This document shows, one piece after another, positions 53,754 to 63,806 of a stretch of 64,000 nt of DNA. Source of the stretch: Pantoea sp. Cy-639 (GTDB taxonomy: Bacteria > Pseudomonadota > Gammaproteobacteria > Pseudomonadales > Pseudomonadaceae); the NCBI RefSeq assembly GCF_011752525.1, contig NZ_VWXI01000001.1, forward strand, positions 1 through 64,000. The letters run 5' to 3'. The notes under the pieces are model-generated. The model did not search any database, was not told where the DNA came from, and saw only the letters and a list, made by a program, of their open reading frames with translations. Made by a program: the position numbers and the translations under genes. Position 1 is the first letter of the stretch. Each line of letters starts with the position of its first letter.

Positions 53754-54809
53754 ATGCCCAGACGCCGCCCCTTGCTGATCGCCCTATCGCTCCTGATCCT
53801 GGTATCGGGCGTGATCGGCTACCTGTGGCATACCCCGCAGGCCACGCCGCCTAGTCTGCCCGCGCACAGCTATGCCAAGGCCCTGCGCCAGGCCCATGAC
53901 GGCTTGCCTGGCGCGGCGCGGGTGCTGTACCAACAACTGCAGCGCGACGACCTGCCCGCGATCCGCCGTGCCGCCTTGTACGCCGAGCTGCCCAACTATC
54001 CCTCGCCCCTGGCCCTGAAGCTGGCCAAGGCGGACCTGGAACATGGCGACCCGATGGTCCGCCGCGCCGCGGTGGCGAGCATCCATCGCTTGCTGCCGGC
54101 CGCCCAGCGCAGCCTGGTGCTGGGGCCATTGCTGGAGGATGACGAGCAAAGCGTGCGTTTCGCCGTGGTGGATGCCCTGCTGGGCCTGGACCCGGATGCC
54201 ATCGGCCTGTATTTCGGCCCGTTCCAGGAAGTGCTTGAGCAGTACGAACAGGTCCTCGAGCAACAACCGGAAGATGCTGCTGCGCAGGTCCACCTGGCTC
54301 GCCTGTATATGCATGAGCAAGCCTACGAACAAGCCGCGCAGGCCCTGCAGCGCAGTCTGGCCGTGGCCCCTCAGGGGCTGGATGCATTGGCCATGCAGGT
54401 GCGCTTGCTGGAGCGTCAGGGCCAGCACGACGCCTCCCGGGACGTGCTGGCCAAGGCCCTGGCCCTGCGCCCGGACTCAGCCTTCCTGCAATACGAACTG
54501 GGGCTATGGCTAGCCCGCCACGAACAGCAGGAGTACGCCCTGCTGGCATTCGCCCGTGCCGTCGAGCTGGAGCCGGACAACAACGACTACCGCTATACCC
54601 TGGCGCAGACCCTGCACCAGTTGGAGCAGGTCGAGGCCGCGCAGAAGCAGTTGGAGACCGTGCTCAGCCGCCAGCCGGCCAACCGCAAGGCGCGCGTGCT
54701 GCTGATCCAGTACTGGAAGGAGACCGGGCAGTTGCAGAACGTCCAGGTGCTGCTCGCCGAACTGGAGCGACAGAACCCGGACGACCCGGTATTGCAGCAA
54801 GGGTTGTGA
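53754..54809 (+). CDS. membrane-anchored TPR protein
   Basis: This 351-residue protein has a single N-terminal anchor (RRPLLIALSLLILVSGVIGY). The first half contains HEAT-like helices (DDLPAIRRAALYAELPNY, VRRAAVASIHRLLPA, QSVRFAVVDALLGLDP). The second half contains about five TPR repeats (AAAQVHLARLYMHEQAYEQA, SAFLQYELGLWLARHEQQEY, NDYRYTLAQTLHQLEQVEAA). It is likely a periplasmic scaffold for a protein complex. It converges with the hybrid kinase gene, 4 nt apart. Confidence 0.82.
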   Translation: MPRRRPLLIALSLLILVSGVIGYLWHTPQATPPSLPAHSYAKALRQAHDGLPGAARVLYQQLQRDDLPAIRRAALYAELPNYPSPLALKLAKADLEHGDPMVRRAAVASIHRLLPAAQRSLVLGPLLEDDEQSVRFAVVDALLGLDPDAIGLYFGPFQEVLEQYEQVLEQQPEDAAAQVHLARLYMHEQAYEQAAQALQRSLAVAPQGLDALAMQVRLLERQGQHDASRDVLAKALALRPDSAFLQYELGLWLARHEQQEYALLAFARAVELEPDNNDYRYTLAQTLHQLEQVEAAQKQLETVLSRQPANRKARVLLIQYWKETGQLQNVQVLLAELERQNPDDPVLQQGL

Positions 54810-54813
54810 GCCT

Positions 54814-56778
54814 TCAGTCGTGCAGCAAGCGCCGAACCTCATGGGCCAGGGTCTCGAGCCTGAAGGGCTTGAGCAACAAGGCAGTGCCCGGCTCGTCCAG
54901 TAGTCTCTGTTCCACCGGCTCCTCGGTGAAACCGGTGATGAACAGGATCTTCTGCTGCGGCTCGAGCATGCGCATGGCCCTGGCGACCTGGCGGCCGCTG
55001 AAACCACCCGGCAGGCCGATGTCGGTGATCACCAGGTCATAAGGCCCTTCGTGCCGGAACTTGCCCAGCGCGGCATTGGCATCCTCGACATCGCACACCT
55101 CATAGCCCTGCTCGACCAGCACTTCCTTCATCAGGCCGCGCAGGTTGGTTTCGTCATCGACCAGCAATACCCGCTCGCCATTGGCCAGTGGGAGAGGCTC
55201 CTGCGCCAGCGGCTGCGGCAGGCTATCCAGTGAACGAGGGAACATCATCACCACTCGCGTGCCCTGCTCCTGGTCCGACTCGATCCATACCTGCCCGCCC
55301 GACTGCTGGACGAAGCCATGCACCATCGGCAGCCCCAAGCCGGCGCCCTGTCCAAGCGGCTTGGAGGTGAAGAACGGCTCGAAGGCGCGGGCGATATCGT
55401 CGGCCGACATGCCATGACCATCGTCCTCGACATGAACGACCACGTAGTCCCCGGGCGCAAGGCCGGGCCGCTCGCCAGGGGCGGCGGCCAGCCGTTCGTT
55501 GATCGTGCGCACCGTCAGTTGGCCACGTCCCAGGCAGGCATCGCGGGCGTTGGCACACAGGTGCAGCAGCGCCTTGCGCAGTTGCTCGATGTCGAGCTGG
55601 ACCAACCAGGGCGCCATGTCCAGTTGCCAGTGCAAACGCATCTCGGTACCGAGGGTCTGCCTCAGCAGAGGCTCAGTCTCGCGTAGCAGCCGGTTCACAT
55701 CCAGCACGGTGGGCGCCAGTGGCTGGCTACGGGCAAAGGCCAACAGGTTGCGGGTCAGGCCGATGGCCCGCTCGGCGCTCTCGCGGGCCACTTGTACATA
55801 GCTGTCCAGGCGCTCCAATCGCCCTTGTGCCAGGCGTCGCTCGAGCAACTCCAGGCTGCTGCTGATTCCGAACAGCACACTGTTCATTTCATGGCCCAGA
55901 TCACCCGCCAGCTTGACCACCGTCGCCATATGCTGGCTGTCCAGTACTGCCGCTTCGGCGAAGCGCTGCACCGCATTGCGCTCACCCGTGAGGTCGCGGC
56001 CGATCAGAACCGGCAAGCTGCTCCCCGGCACCACGCTCCAGCGCAGCCAGCAATAATGGCCCTCTTTATGCCGCATGCGGGCATCGAATGACGGCGTATC
56101 GCCATCCAGGGCCAGTTGCACTTCTGTACGGTCGGCCGGGTGCATCAGTTCAGGCAGGGAGGCGGGCACCTCGGCAGGCGCCTGCCACCCCAGCAGTCGG
56201 GTCCAGGCCGGGCTCGCCTGAGCGATGCGTTGTTGCCCGTCGAGCATCAGGATGACATCCACCGCTGCTTGCCACTCGGCGGCCTGGGTTTCAATCAGCG
56301 TGTGCAGGAAGCCACTGACCACTCCATGATCGTCGCGCACCGGGGAATAGCAGCAGGTGAAGCAGACCTCCATCGATTGCCCGTTGCGTGAGACCGGCAG
56401 AGCGAGGCGGTCGACCAGGCTGCCTTGCCCTTCGAGGGCCTGGAACACCGACGCCCCCATGCTCGGCCAGGCTGCGGCCCACAGGGTGTCGAACCGCTCG
56501 CCCTGGGCCCCGCTCGTGGCGCCTTGCAGGGCCAGGTAGGCATCGTTGTGGATCACCGTGAGATCCGGCCCCCAGACCAATGCGCTCGGGAAAGGCGACA
56601 GCAGCAGCATGTCGACGGCGATGCGCAACGGCGCAGGCCAGCGGACCAAGGGCCCCAGCGGCGTGCCATGCCAGGCGTGGCGCAGAATTGCCTCGCGCAT
56701 CGACGCAGGCCTGGTATCGCTACTGGGGATTGGCGAAGGTTTCCCGGGGCCGTGAACGTCAGCGGCCAATATCTTCAT
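54814..56778 (-). CDS. hybrid histidine kinase with PAS sensors and receiver
   Basis: This 654-residue soluble protein has two PAS-like regions (about 55-165, with SALVWGPDLTVIHNDAYLAL, and 170-270, with HPADRTEVQLALDGD). A dimerisation/H-box region follows with DLGHEMNSVLFGISSSLELL, where the His is the phospho-site. The ATPase domain has LCANARDACLG, VEDDGHGM and GAGLGLPMVHGF. The C-terminal receiver (VLLVDDETNLR, then ITDIGLPGG) takes the phosphate. The PAS domains suggest an internal redox, light or ligand signal. Its start overlaps the end of the deaminase gene by 20 nt, so both are in one operon. The output partner is not obvious. Confidence 0.88.
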   Translation of the reverse strand: MKILAADVHGPGKPSPIPSSDTRPASMREAILRHAWHGTPLGPLVRWPAPLRIAVDMLLLSPFPSALVWGPDLTVIHNDAYLALQGATSGAQGERFDTLWAAAWPSMGASVFQALEGQGSLVDRLALPVSRNGQSMEVCFTCCYSPVRDDHGVVSGFLHTLIETQAAEWQAAVDVILMLDGQQRIAQASPAWTRLLGWQAPAEVPASLPELMHPADRTEVQLALDGDTPSFDARMRHKEGHYCWLRWSVVPGSSLPVLIGRDLTGERNAVQRFAEAAVLDSQHMATVVKLAGDLGHEMNSVLFGISSSLELLERRLAQGRLERLDSYVQVARESAERAIGLTRNLLAFARSQPLAPTVLDVNRLLRETEPLLRQTLGTEMRLHWQLDMAPWLVQLDIEQLRKALLHLCANARDACLGRGQLTVRTINERLAAAPGERPGLAPGDYVVVHVEDDGHGMSADDIARAFEPFFTSKPLGQGAGLGLPMVHGFVQQSGGQVWIESDQEQGTRVVMMFPRSLDSLPQPLAQEPLPLANGERVLLVDDETNLRGLMKEVLVEQGYEVCDVEDANAALGKFRHEGPYDLVITDIGLPGGFSGRQVARAMRMLEPQQKILFITGFTEEPVEQRLLDEPGTALLLKPFRLETLAHEVRRLLHD

Positions 56779-57208
56779 TCCACAACTGGGGCTGGGCTTC
56801 GATGAACTGGCGCATCAGCGCCTTGCAGGTGTCATCGTCATGGACTTCCAGGTGCACATCGCGGCTCTTGAGCAACTGCTCTTCGCCCATGAAGGTGCTG
56901 TTCTCGCCGATGACCACATGACGGATGCCATAGAGCAGGATCGCGCCACTGCACATGGCGCAAGGTGACAGGGTGGTATAGAGGGTCGCCTCGCGATAGA
57001 CCCGGGCCGGCTGCCGGCCAGCGTTTTCCAGGGCATCCATCTCGCCATGGAGGATGGCGCTGCCATTTTGCACCCGCCGGTTGTGCCCGCGACCGATGAT
57101 CCGGCCCTCGTGCACCAGCACCGAGCCGATCGGGATGCCCCCCTCCTCCAGCCCTTTGCGGGCTTCGTCGATCGCCGCCTGCATGAAAACGCCTGTGCCC
57201 TGTTCCAT
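56759..57208 (-). CDS. nucleoside/base deaminase (yeast cytosine deaminase-like)
   Basis: This is a 149-residue protein of the zinc-dependent cytidine deaminase superfamily. The catalytic pattern is HGEMDALENAG with the zinc-binding His and proton-shuttle Glu, followed by TLSPCAMCSGAILLY with the two zinc Cys residues. Size and the C-terminal VHLEVHDDDTCKALMRQF match free-base or nucleoside deaminases similar to yeast Fcy1 or guanine deaminase-like GuaD. It is the first gene of a two-gene unit with the hybrid kinase. Confidence 0.85.
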   Translation of the reverse strand: MEQGTGVFMQAAIDEARKGLEEGGIPIGSVLVHEGRIIGRGHNRRVQNGSAILHGEMDALENAGRQPARVYREATLYTTLSPCAMCSGAILLYGIRHVVIGENSTFMGEEQLLKSRDVHLEVHDDDTCKALMRQFIEAQPQLWNEDIGR

Positions 57209-57336
57209 GGTGTATCCCCGGGGTGCGATTGTTTTGCAGCAGACTAGCACACCACTTGCCTTGGCACGGCTATGCTCAATAGGCTTTTCGTTTGGCTGGC
57301 CATCCGTACTCCCTTGGACCCGACGGGCAGGCGCAC

Positions 57337-58026
57337 ATGAACAAGAAGATCCTGGTCGTGCTGACCAACACCGCCAGATACCCACGGCTGAATCGGGCCA
57401 CAGGTCTGTGGCTGGGCGAAGCGGTGCATTTCGTCGACAAGGTCCAGCAGGCCGGCTTCAGCGTCGACTATGTCAGCCCGGCCGGCGGCTACGTGCCAAT
57501 CGATCCGCACAGCCTGCAGATGGCGCCAGAACTGGACTGGACCTGGTACAACGACAAGGCGTTCATGAACCGCCTGGGCGCTACCCTGAACCCAGGCCAG
57601 GTCAAGGCCGAGCACTATGGCGCGATCTACTACACCGGCGGGCATGGCGTGATGTGGGACTTCCCCGGCAATCCACAGTTGCAGGACCTCGCGCGGCGCA
57701 TCCACGAGCGCGGCGGCGTGATCGCGGCAGTCTGCCATGGCGCGGCGGGCTTGCTGAACATCAAGCTCGGCGACAATAGCCTGTTGCTCAGGGGCCGAGC
57801 GGTGACCGGCTTCTCCAACATCGAGGAGAAGCTGGCAGAGCTTGACAAGGTGGTGCCATTTCTCACCGAGAACGAACTCGGCGCCCGCGGGGGCGAATAC
57901 CGCAAGGCCGACGACCCATGGGCCGCCTGCGTGGTCGAGGACCGCGGCCTGATCACCGGGCAGAACCCGGCCTCCACGGTGGGCGTGGCTGAAGCCGTCA
58001 TCGGCTATCTGGCCAAGAAGAAGTGA
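57337..58026 (+). CDS. DJ-1/PfpI-family (Hsp31-like) protein
   Basis: This 229-residue protein starts at MNKKILVVLTNTARYPRLN. It carries the class I glutamine amidotransferase-like nucleophile elbow AAVCHGAAGLL with a Cys, preceded by GGHGVMWDFPGN. It resembles Hsp31/YDR533C proteins, which act on methylglyoxal-modified compounds as glyoxalase III or protein deglycase-like. The C-terminal segment TGQNPASTVGVAEAVI is typical. Divergent from the deaminase gene. Confidence 0.85.
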   Translation: MNKKILVVLTNTARYPRLNRATGLWLGEAVHFVDKVQQAGFSVDYVSPAGGYVPIDPHSLQMAPELDWTWYNDKAFMNRLGATLNPGQVKAEHYGAIYYTGGHGVMWDFPGNPQLQDLARRIHERGGVIAAVCHGAAGLLNIKLGDNSLLLRGRAVTGFSNIEEKLAELDKVVPFLTENELGARGGEYRKADDPWAACVVEDRGLITGQNPASTVGVAEAVIGYLAKKK

Positions 58027-58043
58027 GGCTTCGCAGCAAACGC

Positions 58044-58104
58044 ATCGCGGGGCAAGCCCGCTTCCCCACCGGGATCCGGCGTGGAAGCGGGCTTGCCCCG
58101 CGAT
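58044..58104. repeat. REP doublet (22-bp perfect inverted repeat)
   Basis: ATCGCGGGGCAAGCCCGCTT plus CC is repeated exactly inverted at 58083-58104, with a 17-nt spacer. The GCGGGGCAAGCCCGC core is the typical P. putida REP unit. It lies between convergent genes, where such doublets usually sit and may also end transcription. Confidence 0.85.
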
Positions 58105-58122
58105 AACGTCTTGCCGCGTCGG

Positions 58123-59199
58123 TCAGTCGGTGCTCAGCACGCCACGACGCACCTGGTCACGCTCGATCGATTCGAACAGCGCCTTGAAGTTGCCTTCACC
58201 GAAGCCATCGTCCCCCTTGCGCTGGATGAACTCGAAGAACACCGGCCCGAGCAGGGTTTCCGAGAAGATCTGCAGCAGCAGGCGCTTGTCGCCGGCTTCG
58301 GAGGCGCCATCGAGCAGGATGCCGCGCGACTTGAGTTGGTCGACCGGCTCGCCATGGCCCGGCAGGCGCTCCTCGAGCATCTCGTAGTAGGTCTGCGGCG
58401 GCGCGGTCATGAAGCGCATGCCGAAGCCCTTGAGCGCGTCCCAGGTCTTGAGCAGGTCGTCGGTGAGGAAGGCCACGTGCTGGATGCCCTCGCCGTTGAA
58501 CTGCATCAGGAACTCTTCGATCTGCCCCGAACCCTTGGACGACTCTTCGTTGAGCGGGATGCGGATCATGCCGTCCGGCGCGGTCATCGCCCGGGAGGTC
58601 AGGCCGGTGTATTCGCCCTTGATGTCGAAGTAACGGATCTCGCGGAAGTTGAACAGCTTCTCGTAGAAGCCGGCCCAGTAGGACATGCGCCCGCGATAGA
58701 CGTTGTGGGTCAGGTGGTCGATGATCTTCAGGCCGGCACCGACCGGGTTGCGATCCACGCCTTCGATGAACTTGAAGTCGATGTCGTAGATCGAGCTGCC
58801 TTCTTCATAGCGGTCGATCAGGTACAGCGGCGCGCCACCGATGCCCTTGATCGCCGGCAGGCGCAGTTCCATCGGCCCGGTTTCGATCTCCACCGGCTGG
58901 GCGCCAAGCTCCAGCGCACGGGCATAGGCCTCATGGGCATTGCGCACGCGGAACGCCATGCCACATACCGACGGGCCGTGCTCGGCGGCAAAGTACGAGG
59001 CTGCACTCTTGGGTTCGTTGTTCAGGATCAGGTTGATGCCACCCTGGCGATACAGGTGCACATCCTTGGAGCGGTGGGTCGCCACCTTGGTGAAGCCGAG
59101 CATCTGGAAGACGGGTTCCAGTACGCCAGGGGTGGGCGACGCGAGTTCGATGAATTCGAAGCCTTCCAGGCCCATCGGGTTGTCGAAGATATCTGCCAT
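58123..59199 (-). CDS. hpd: 4-hydroxyphenylpyruvate dioxygenase
   Basis: This is a 358-residue two-domain vicinal-oxygen-chelate protein. The iron ligands are His162 ([11 protein letters not shown]), His241 ([11 protein letters not shown]) and Glu323 ([12 protein letters not shown]), each one residue higher than in the P. fluorescens enzyme. It turns 4-hydroxyphenylpyruvate to homogentisate in tyrosine breakdown. The second catalytic-region motif [20 protein letters not shown] is complete. Neighbouring genes are unrelated, so hpd is unlinked from the rest of the tyrosine pathway here. Confidence 0.97.
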   Translation of the reverse strand: MADIFDNPMGLEGFEFIELASPTPGVLEPVFQMLGFTKVATHRSKDVHLYRQGGINLILNNEPKSAASYFAAEHGPSVCGMAFRVRNAHEAYARALELGAQPVEIETGPMELRLPAIKGIGGAPLYLIDRYEEGSSIYDIDFKFIEGVDRNPVGAGLKIIDHLTHNVYRGRMSYWAGFYEKLFNFREIRYFDIKGEYTGLTSRAMTAPDGMIRIPLNEESSKGSGQIEEFLMQFNGEGIQHVAFLTDDLLKTWDALKGFGMRFMTAPPQTYYEMLEERLPGHGEPVDQLKSRGILLDGASEAGDKRLLLQIFSETLLGPVFFEFIQRKGDDGFGEGNFKALFESIERDQVRRGVLSTD

Positions 59200-59504
59200 G
59201 TTCGTGTCCTCATCTGCAGCAAAAAAACGGTTGGTTACTGGCTTGCGATGCGGAGTGGCAGAGGTGGTGAGCAGGGAATGCCGCGCACGCTACGGGCGAG
59301 GTAGTCACCAATGATCAGCTTGAACCCATGGTATGTCATATGGACCCATTCTCGGCGGGCTTGATCCTCCGGAAAGCGAAGGACCTTATTGTTTTATTCG
59401 TAATGCGATTCTACAGGGCGTAAAACGGTTTGTCGCGTTTTAGTTCGCAGCGGACACTGGCAAACCGCTATCCTCTGTGAGGTTTATCCTACCTAGGTAC
59501 ATCC
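59200..59504. promoter_or_regulatory. divergent hpd / EAL-gene promoter region
   Basis: This 305-nt gap contains TAAAACG-(8 nt)-CGTTTTA at 59420-59441, a 7-bp perfect inverted repeat 63 nt before the EAL gene. Nothing else stands out. A TyrR/PhhR-type box (TGTAAA-N6-TTTACA) for hpd was looked for and not found. Confidence 0.4.
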
Positions 59505-61091
59505 ATGCCTCTGACCCGTCACCGCCCTGCCCGCTGGAGCTGGCGCACCCTGTTGCCCTGGGTCGTCGGCCTGCTGCCGCTAGCCTGCGGGTTGGCGGTG
59601 ATGCGCTGGCAGACCGACCGCGACCTGCGTGCCAGCAGCCAGGCCACGGTGGCGGAAGTGGCCGGGCATGTCGAGCACATCCTCGACAGCCTCGCCGCCG
59701 CCGCCCGTCACCTGCAGCCCAGGGCCGGACAACCCTGCGAACAGGTGCAACTGGCCCTGCGCGTGGAAGTCACTCGCAATGCCTTCGTCCGTTCCACCAA
59801 CCTGTTCGACCACGACAACCTCTACTGTTCGTCACTGTTTGGCGATTTCGACGAACCGGTGGATCCCCGCGACTATACCGACGGGCGCCTCTGGCTGATG
59901 AACGGCAACTCGGTGACCCCGGGCCAGTCACTGCTGGTCTACCGCAGCAGCCAGGGCGGGCGCGGCGCAATCACCACGGTGGACGGCAATCACCTGCGCA
60001 CCGCCCTGCGCCTGATCGGCGATGACGACGAACTGCAGGTGCAGGTAGGCAACCACTGGATGGGCGCCGATGGCCAGGTGCACGACGGCACGCCCCCCGT
60101 CGCCGCCAGTGCCGCGGTCAGCCTGGCCTCGAGCCGCTATCCGTTCAGCATCCACGGCGGCTATGGCCCGGACAAGCCGGGCGAACTGATGCGCAGCCGC
60201 TACCCGGCCCTGCTCGGCCTGCTGTTGCTGCTGGGCGTGGTGGCCGGTGCCAGTTGCCGCTGGCAACTGCGCCGGGCCAGTTCGCCGCGCGCCGAACTCG
60301 ACCGGGCACTGGATGCCGAGGAATTCCTGCCCTACTTCCAGCCAGTGGTGCGCAAAGGCGACTACCACTGGGCCGGAGTCGAGGTGCTGATGCGCTGGCA
60401 GCACCCGCGCGAGGGCCTGGTACGCCCCGACCTGTTCATCCCCTATGCCGAGCACAGCGGGCAGATCGTCGCCATGACCCGCGCGCTGATGCTGCAGACC
60501 GCCCAGGTCCTGGCACCGCATGCAGCCCTGCTGGACGATGGCTTCCACGTCGGCATCAACATCACCGCCGACCATTGTCGCGACCTGCGCCTGCTCGACG
60601 ACTGCGAAACCTTCCTGCAGCACTTCCCGCCCGGGCGGGTGGTGCTGACCCTGGAGTTGACCGAACGCAAGCTGATCGAGCCGGCACCGGTCACCTTGGA
60701 GCTGTTCGAAAAGCTCCACGCCATGGGCGTGATGATCGCCCTGGACGATTTCGGCACCGGCCAGTCCAGCCTCAGCTACCTGCGCCAGTTCCAGGTCGAC
60801 TACCTGAAGATCGACCAGAGCTTCGTCGCCATGATCGGCGGCGACGCCCTGTCGCAGCATATTCTCGACAGCATCATCGAGCTGTCGGCCAAGCTGGGCC
60901 TGGGCATTGTCGCCGAGGGAGTGGAGACCGACGTGCAGCGTGACTACCTGGCGCGCCACGGCGTGGACTTCCTGCAAGGCTACCTGTTCGCCCGGCCGAT
61001 GCCGGTCGAGGACCTGCTGCTGGCCCTCGCCGCACGCCCCGGCAGGCCACGGTTGCCGCCGGACGCGGCCCCTGAGATCATGCGCGGCTGA
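59505..61091 (+). CDS. membrane CSS-EAL c-di-GMP phosphodiesterase
   Basis: This is a 528-residue protein. Two membrane helices (about 15-33 and 233-250) enclose a periplasmic CSS-motif domain with YCSSLFG, in which a Cys and an upstream Cys (QPCEQVQ) may form a redox-sensitive disulfide. The EAL domain has VEVLMRW (ExLxR kept, Ala replaced by Val), NIT, LELTERKLIE, LDDFGTGQSSL, KIDQSFV and EGVET, so it should be active. CSS-EAL proteins break down c-di-GMP in response to envelope redox state. Confidence 0.93.
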   Translation: MPLTRHRPARWSWRTLLPWVVGLLPLACGLAVMRWQTDRDLRASSQATVAEVAGHVEHILDSLAAAARHLQPRAGQPCEQVQLALRVEVTRNAFVRSTNLFDHDNLYCSSLFGDFDEPVDPRDYTDGRLWLMNGNSVTPGQSLLVYRSSQGGRGAITTVDGNHLRTALRLIGDDDELQVQVGNHWMGADGQVHDGTPPVAASAAVSLASSRYPFSIHGGYGPDKPGELMRSRYPALLGLLLLLGVVAGASCRWQLRRASSPRAELDRALDAEEFLPYFQPVVRKGDYHWAGVEVLMRWQHPREGLVRPDLFIPYAEHSGQIVAMTRALMLQTAQVLAPHAALLDDGFHVGINITADHCRDLRLLDDCETFLQHFPPGRVVLTLELTERKLIEPAPVTLELFEKLHAMGVMIALDDFGTGQSSLSYLRQFQVDYLKIDQSFVAMIGGDALSQHILDSIIELSAKLGLGIVAEGVETDVQRDYLARHGVDFLQGYLFARPMPVEDLLLALAARPGRPRLPPDAAPEIMRG

Positions 61092-61122
61092 TCCACACCC
61101 CTTCCCGTTTTCCGAGGCATTC

Positions 61123-62010
61123 GTGTCAAAAGGCATTTTCTCGTCGGTCATGGCGTCCTGTCTGTTCGCCGTGATGTATTTCTACACCACCTTCCTCAAG
61201 CCCCTGGACGGCGAGGAGATCTTCGGCTGGCGGACCTTGCTGACCCTGCCCTGCCTGACCCTGTTCATGCTGATCAGCGGGGACTGGAAGCGGGTCGGCG
61301 AGCTGCTCGCGCGGGTACGCCGCACGCCCCTGCTGCTGCTGGGCATGGTCGGGACTTCATGGTTGATGGGCGTGCAGCTGTGGCTGTTCCTGTGGGCCCC
61401 GCTGCACGGGCGCAGCCTCGAGGTGTCGATGGGTTACTTCCTGCTGCCGCTGGCAATGGTCCTGACCGGGCGGCTGGTGTACGGCGAGCGCCTGTCACGC
61501 CTGCAGAAGGTGGCCGTGGGCTGCGCGGCGCTGGGCGTCGGCCACGAACTGTACCAGCACGGCAGCTTCGCCTGGGAGACGTTGCTGGTGATGGTCGGCT
61601 ACCCGATCTATTTCGTGCTGCGCCGACGCTGTCGCACCGACCACCTCGGCGGCTTGTGGTGCGACATGTGCCTGTTGCTGCCCTGGGCCCTGTACTTCGT
61701 GATCCAGGGGCCATTGACGACGGCTGACCTCAACACCCACCCGGGTCTGTACGGGCTGATCCCGCTGCTCGGGGCGATCAGCGCCAGCGCCCTGATCGCC
61801 TACGTGCTGGCCAGCCGCCTGTTGCCGTTCAGCCTGTTCGGCCTGCTCAGCTACGTCGAGCCGGTGCTGCTGGTAGGCGTGGCCCTGCTGCTGGGCGAGA
61901 GCATCGGCCCGGACCAGTGGCTGACCTACCTGCCGATCTGGGCCGCGGTGCTGGTGCTGGTGCTCGAGGGCCTCAAGCACCTGCTGCGCCAACGCCGCCG
62001 CTCGGTGTGA
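61123..62010 (+). CDS. rarD: EamA/RarD family permease
   Basis: This 295-residue protein has ten membrane helices. The GTG at 61123 begins [19 protein letters not shown], preceded by GAGG, and fits the family start. Motifs include [37 protein letters not shown] and [18 protein letters not shown]. RarD was named for chloramphenicol sensitivity, and its native substrate is unclear. The 3' end overlaps the convergent TerC gene by 38 nt. Confidence 0.9.
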   Translation: MSKGIFSSVMASCLFAVMYFYTTFLKPLDGEEIFGWRTLLTLPCLTLFMLISGDWKRVGELLARVRRTPLLLLGMVGTSWLMGVQLWLFLWAPLHGRSLEVSMGYFLLPLAMVLTGRLVYGERLSRLQKVAVGCAALGVGHELYQHGSFAWETLLVMVGYPIYFVLRRRCRTDHLGGLWCDMCLLLPWALYFVIQGPLTTADLNTHPGLYGLIPLLGAISASALIAYVLASRLLPFSLFGLLSYVEPVLLVGVALLLGESIGPDQWLTYLPIWAAVLVLVLEGLKHLLRQRRRSV

Positions 62011-63544
62011 GCCGCACCTGGCGTACCCGGCGGTCTTCCACCGTCACCACCGTCAAGGTCCAGCCGTTCCAGACCAATTGGTCACCGACCATTGGCAGGC
62101 GGTCCAGCAGACTCATCACCAGGCCCGCAAGGGTCTGGTAGTCCTCGGTGGGGCGGACGGCGAAACCGGTGCGCGCCTGGATCTGCGCCAGGTTCAACGC
62201 GCCACTGACGACAAAACCGCCACCCTCCTCGACCACGCCCGGCCCCTCCACCTCGCTGGCATCCGGCAACTCGCCGGCAATCGACTCGAGGATGTCGGTC
62301 ATGGTCAGCACCCCGGTGAAATCGCCGAACTCGTTGATCACGAAAGCGATGTGGGTCGACTGGCCACGCATCTGCTCCAGGGCATTGAGGATGCTGAAGC
62401 TCTCCAGCAGGTTCAACGGTGCCCGGGCCATGCGCTCGAGGTCAGGCTCGCTGCCGGCCAGCAGCTCCTTGAGCAACTCCTTCTTGTGCACGAACCCCAG
62501 CGGCTCGTCGATGCGCCCATCGCGGATCAGCGGCAGACGCGAGTATGGCGAATTGGCCAAGGCTTCGCGGATCGCCGTCGCCGGCAGCGCCAGGTCGATG
62601 ACATCGACCTCTGTCCTGGTGGTCATCACCGTGCGGATCGGCCGCTCGGCCAGGTTCAGCACGCCGCTGATCATCACCCGCTCGCGACGGTCGAACAGCA
62701 CCTGCGCGTCAGCACCCTCGACCAGGTCGGCGATCTCCTCGCCCACCTCGTCGGCCTCGACCCGGCGCCCGCCCAGCAGGCGCAGCACCGCATGGGCCGT
62801 GCGCTCGCGCAGTGGCCGGTGCTGCTGCAGGCTGCGCTTGCGGCGGGCACGGGCCAGTTGGTTGAACAGCTCGATCAAGATCGAGAAACCGATGGCCGCG
62901 TACAGGTAGCCTTTCGGAATATGGAAGCCCAGGCCTTCGGCGGTCAGGCTGAAGCCGATCATCATCAGAAAGCCCAGGCACAGCATGATCACCGTCGGGT
63001 GGGCGTTGACGAAGCGGGTCAGCGGCTTGCTGGCGACGATCATGATGCCGATGGAGAAGATCACCGCGATCATCATCACCGACAGCTGCTCGACCATGCC
63101 CACCGCCGTGATCACCGCATCCAGCGAGAACACCGCGTCAAGCACCACGATCTGCGCGACGATCGGCCAGAATGCCGCGTGACGCGTCGTGCCGCCGGAT
63201 TGGGCGACATGCCCCTCGAGGCGCTCGTGCAGCTCCATGGTGGCCTTGAACAGCAGGAACACGCCGCCGAACAGCATGATCAGGTCGCGCCCGGAGAAGC
63301 TCTTGCCGAACACCTCGAACAGCGGTGCAGTCAGGGTCACCATCCACGAGATGCTGGCCAGCAGGCCCAGACGCATGATCAGCGCCAGCGACAGGCCGAT
63401 CACCCGCGCGCGGTCACGCTGATGAGGCGGCAGCTTGTCGGCGAGGATGGCGATGAACACCAGGTTGTCGATACCCAGCACCAGCTCGAGGACGATAAGC
63501 GTCAGCAGGCCCAGCCAGGCCGTGGGGTCGGCTAGCCATTCCAT
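61973..63544 (-). CDS. TerC-CBS-CorC_HlyC membrane protein (YegH/YoaE-like)
   Basis: This 523-residue protein has an N-terminal TerC domain of about seven helices ([38 protein letters not shown]) with conserved intramembrane Asp residues. A CBS pair with [17 protein letters not shown] and [18 protein letters not shown] follows, then a C-terminal CorC_HlyC domain ([14 protein letters not shown]). Such proteins are linked to metal (tellurium, manganese, magnesium) handling in the inner membrane. Activity here is not known. Confidence 0.92.
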   Translation of the reverse strand: MEWLADPTAWLGLLTLIVLELVLGIDNLVFIAILADKLPPHQRDRARVIGLSLALIMRLGLLASISWMVTLTAPLFEVFGKSFSGRDLIMLFGGVFLLFKATMELHERLEGHVAQSGGTTRHAAFWPIVAQIVVLDAVFSLDAVITAVGMVEQLSVMMIAVIFSIGIMIVASKPLTRFVNAHPTVIMLCLGFLMMIGFSLTAEGLGFHIPKGYLYAAIGFSILIELFNQLARARRKRSLQQHRPLRERTAHAVLRLLGGRRVEADEVGEEIADLVEGADAQVLFDRRERVMISGVLNLAERPIRTVMTTRTEVDVIDLALPATAIREALANSPYSRLPLIRDGRIDEPLGFVHKKELLKELLAGSEPDLERMARAPLNLLESFSILNALEQMRGQSTHIAFVINEFGDFTGVLTMTDILESIAGELPDASEVEGPGVVEEGGGFVVSGALNLAQIQARTGFAVRPTEDYQTLAGLVMSLLDRLPMVGDQLVWNGWTLTVVTVEDRRVRQVRLTPSGGVGAAGA

Positions 63545-63806
63545 TAGCGGGTACTCACTGGGGAAGCGTCGCGCGGACGCGGGAAGGAAGGCCGGGACGG
63601 CCAGGGACTGGGGGGCTCCGCGAAGGTGCTCATATAGACCTTATTCGAAAAAAGGGATGATGATCCTACAATCGAAGCAGGTTTTTCTGACAGAGAGAAA
63701 CTATTACAAAAGCTGTAACAGGGGCGCCTGGGCATTTTCGTTCAATACGCTCGCCGGCGGCATCGGCGAGGATCGCGACCTCTGTCCCCACACAAGGAAT
63801 CACCCC

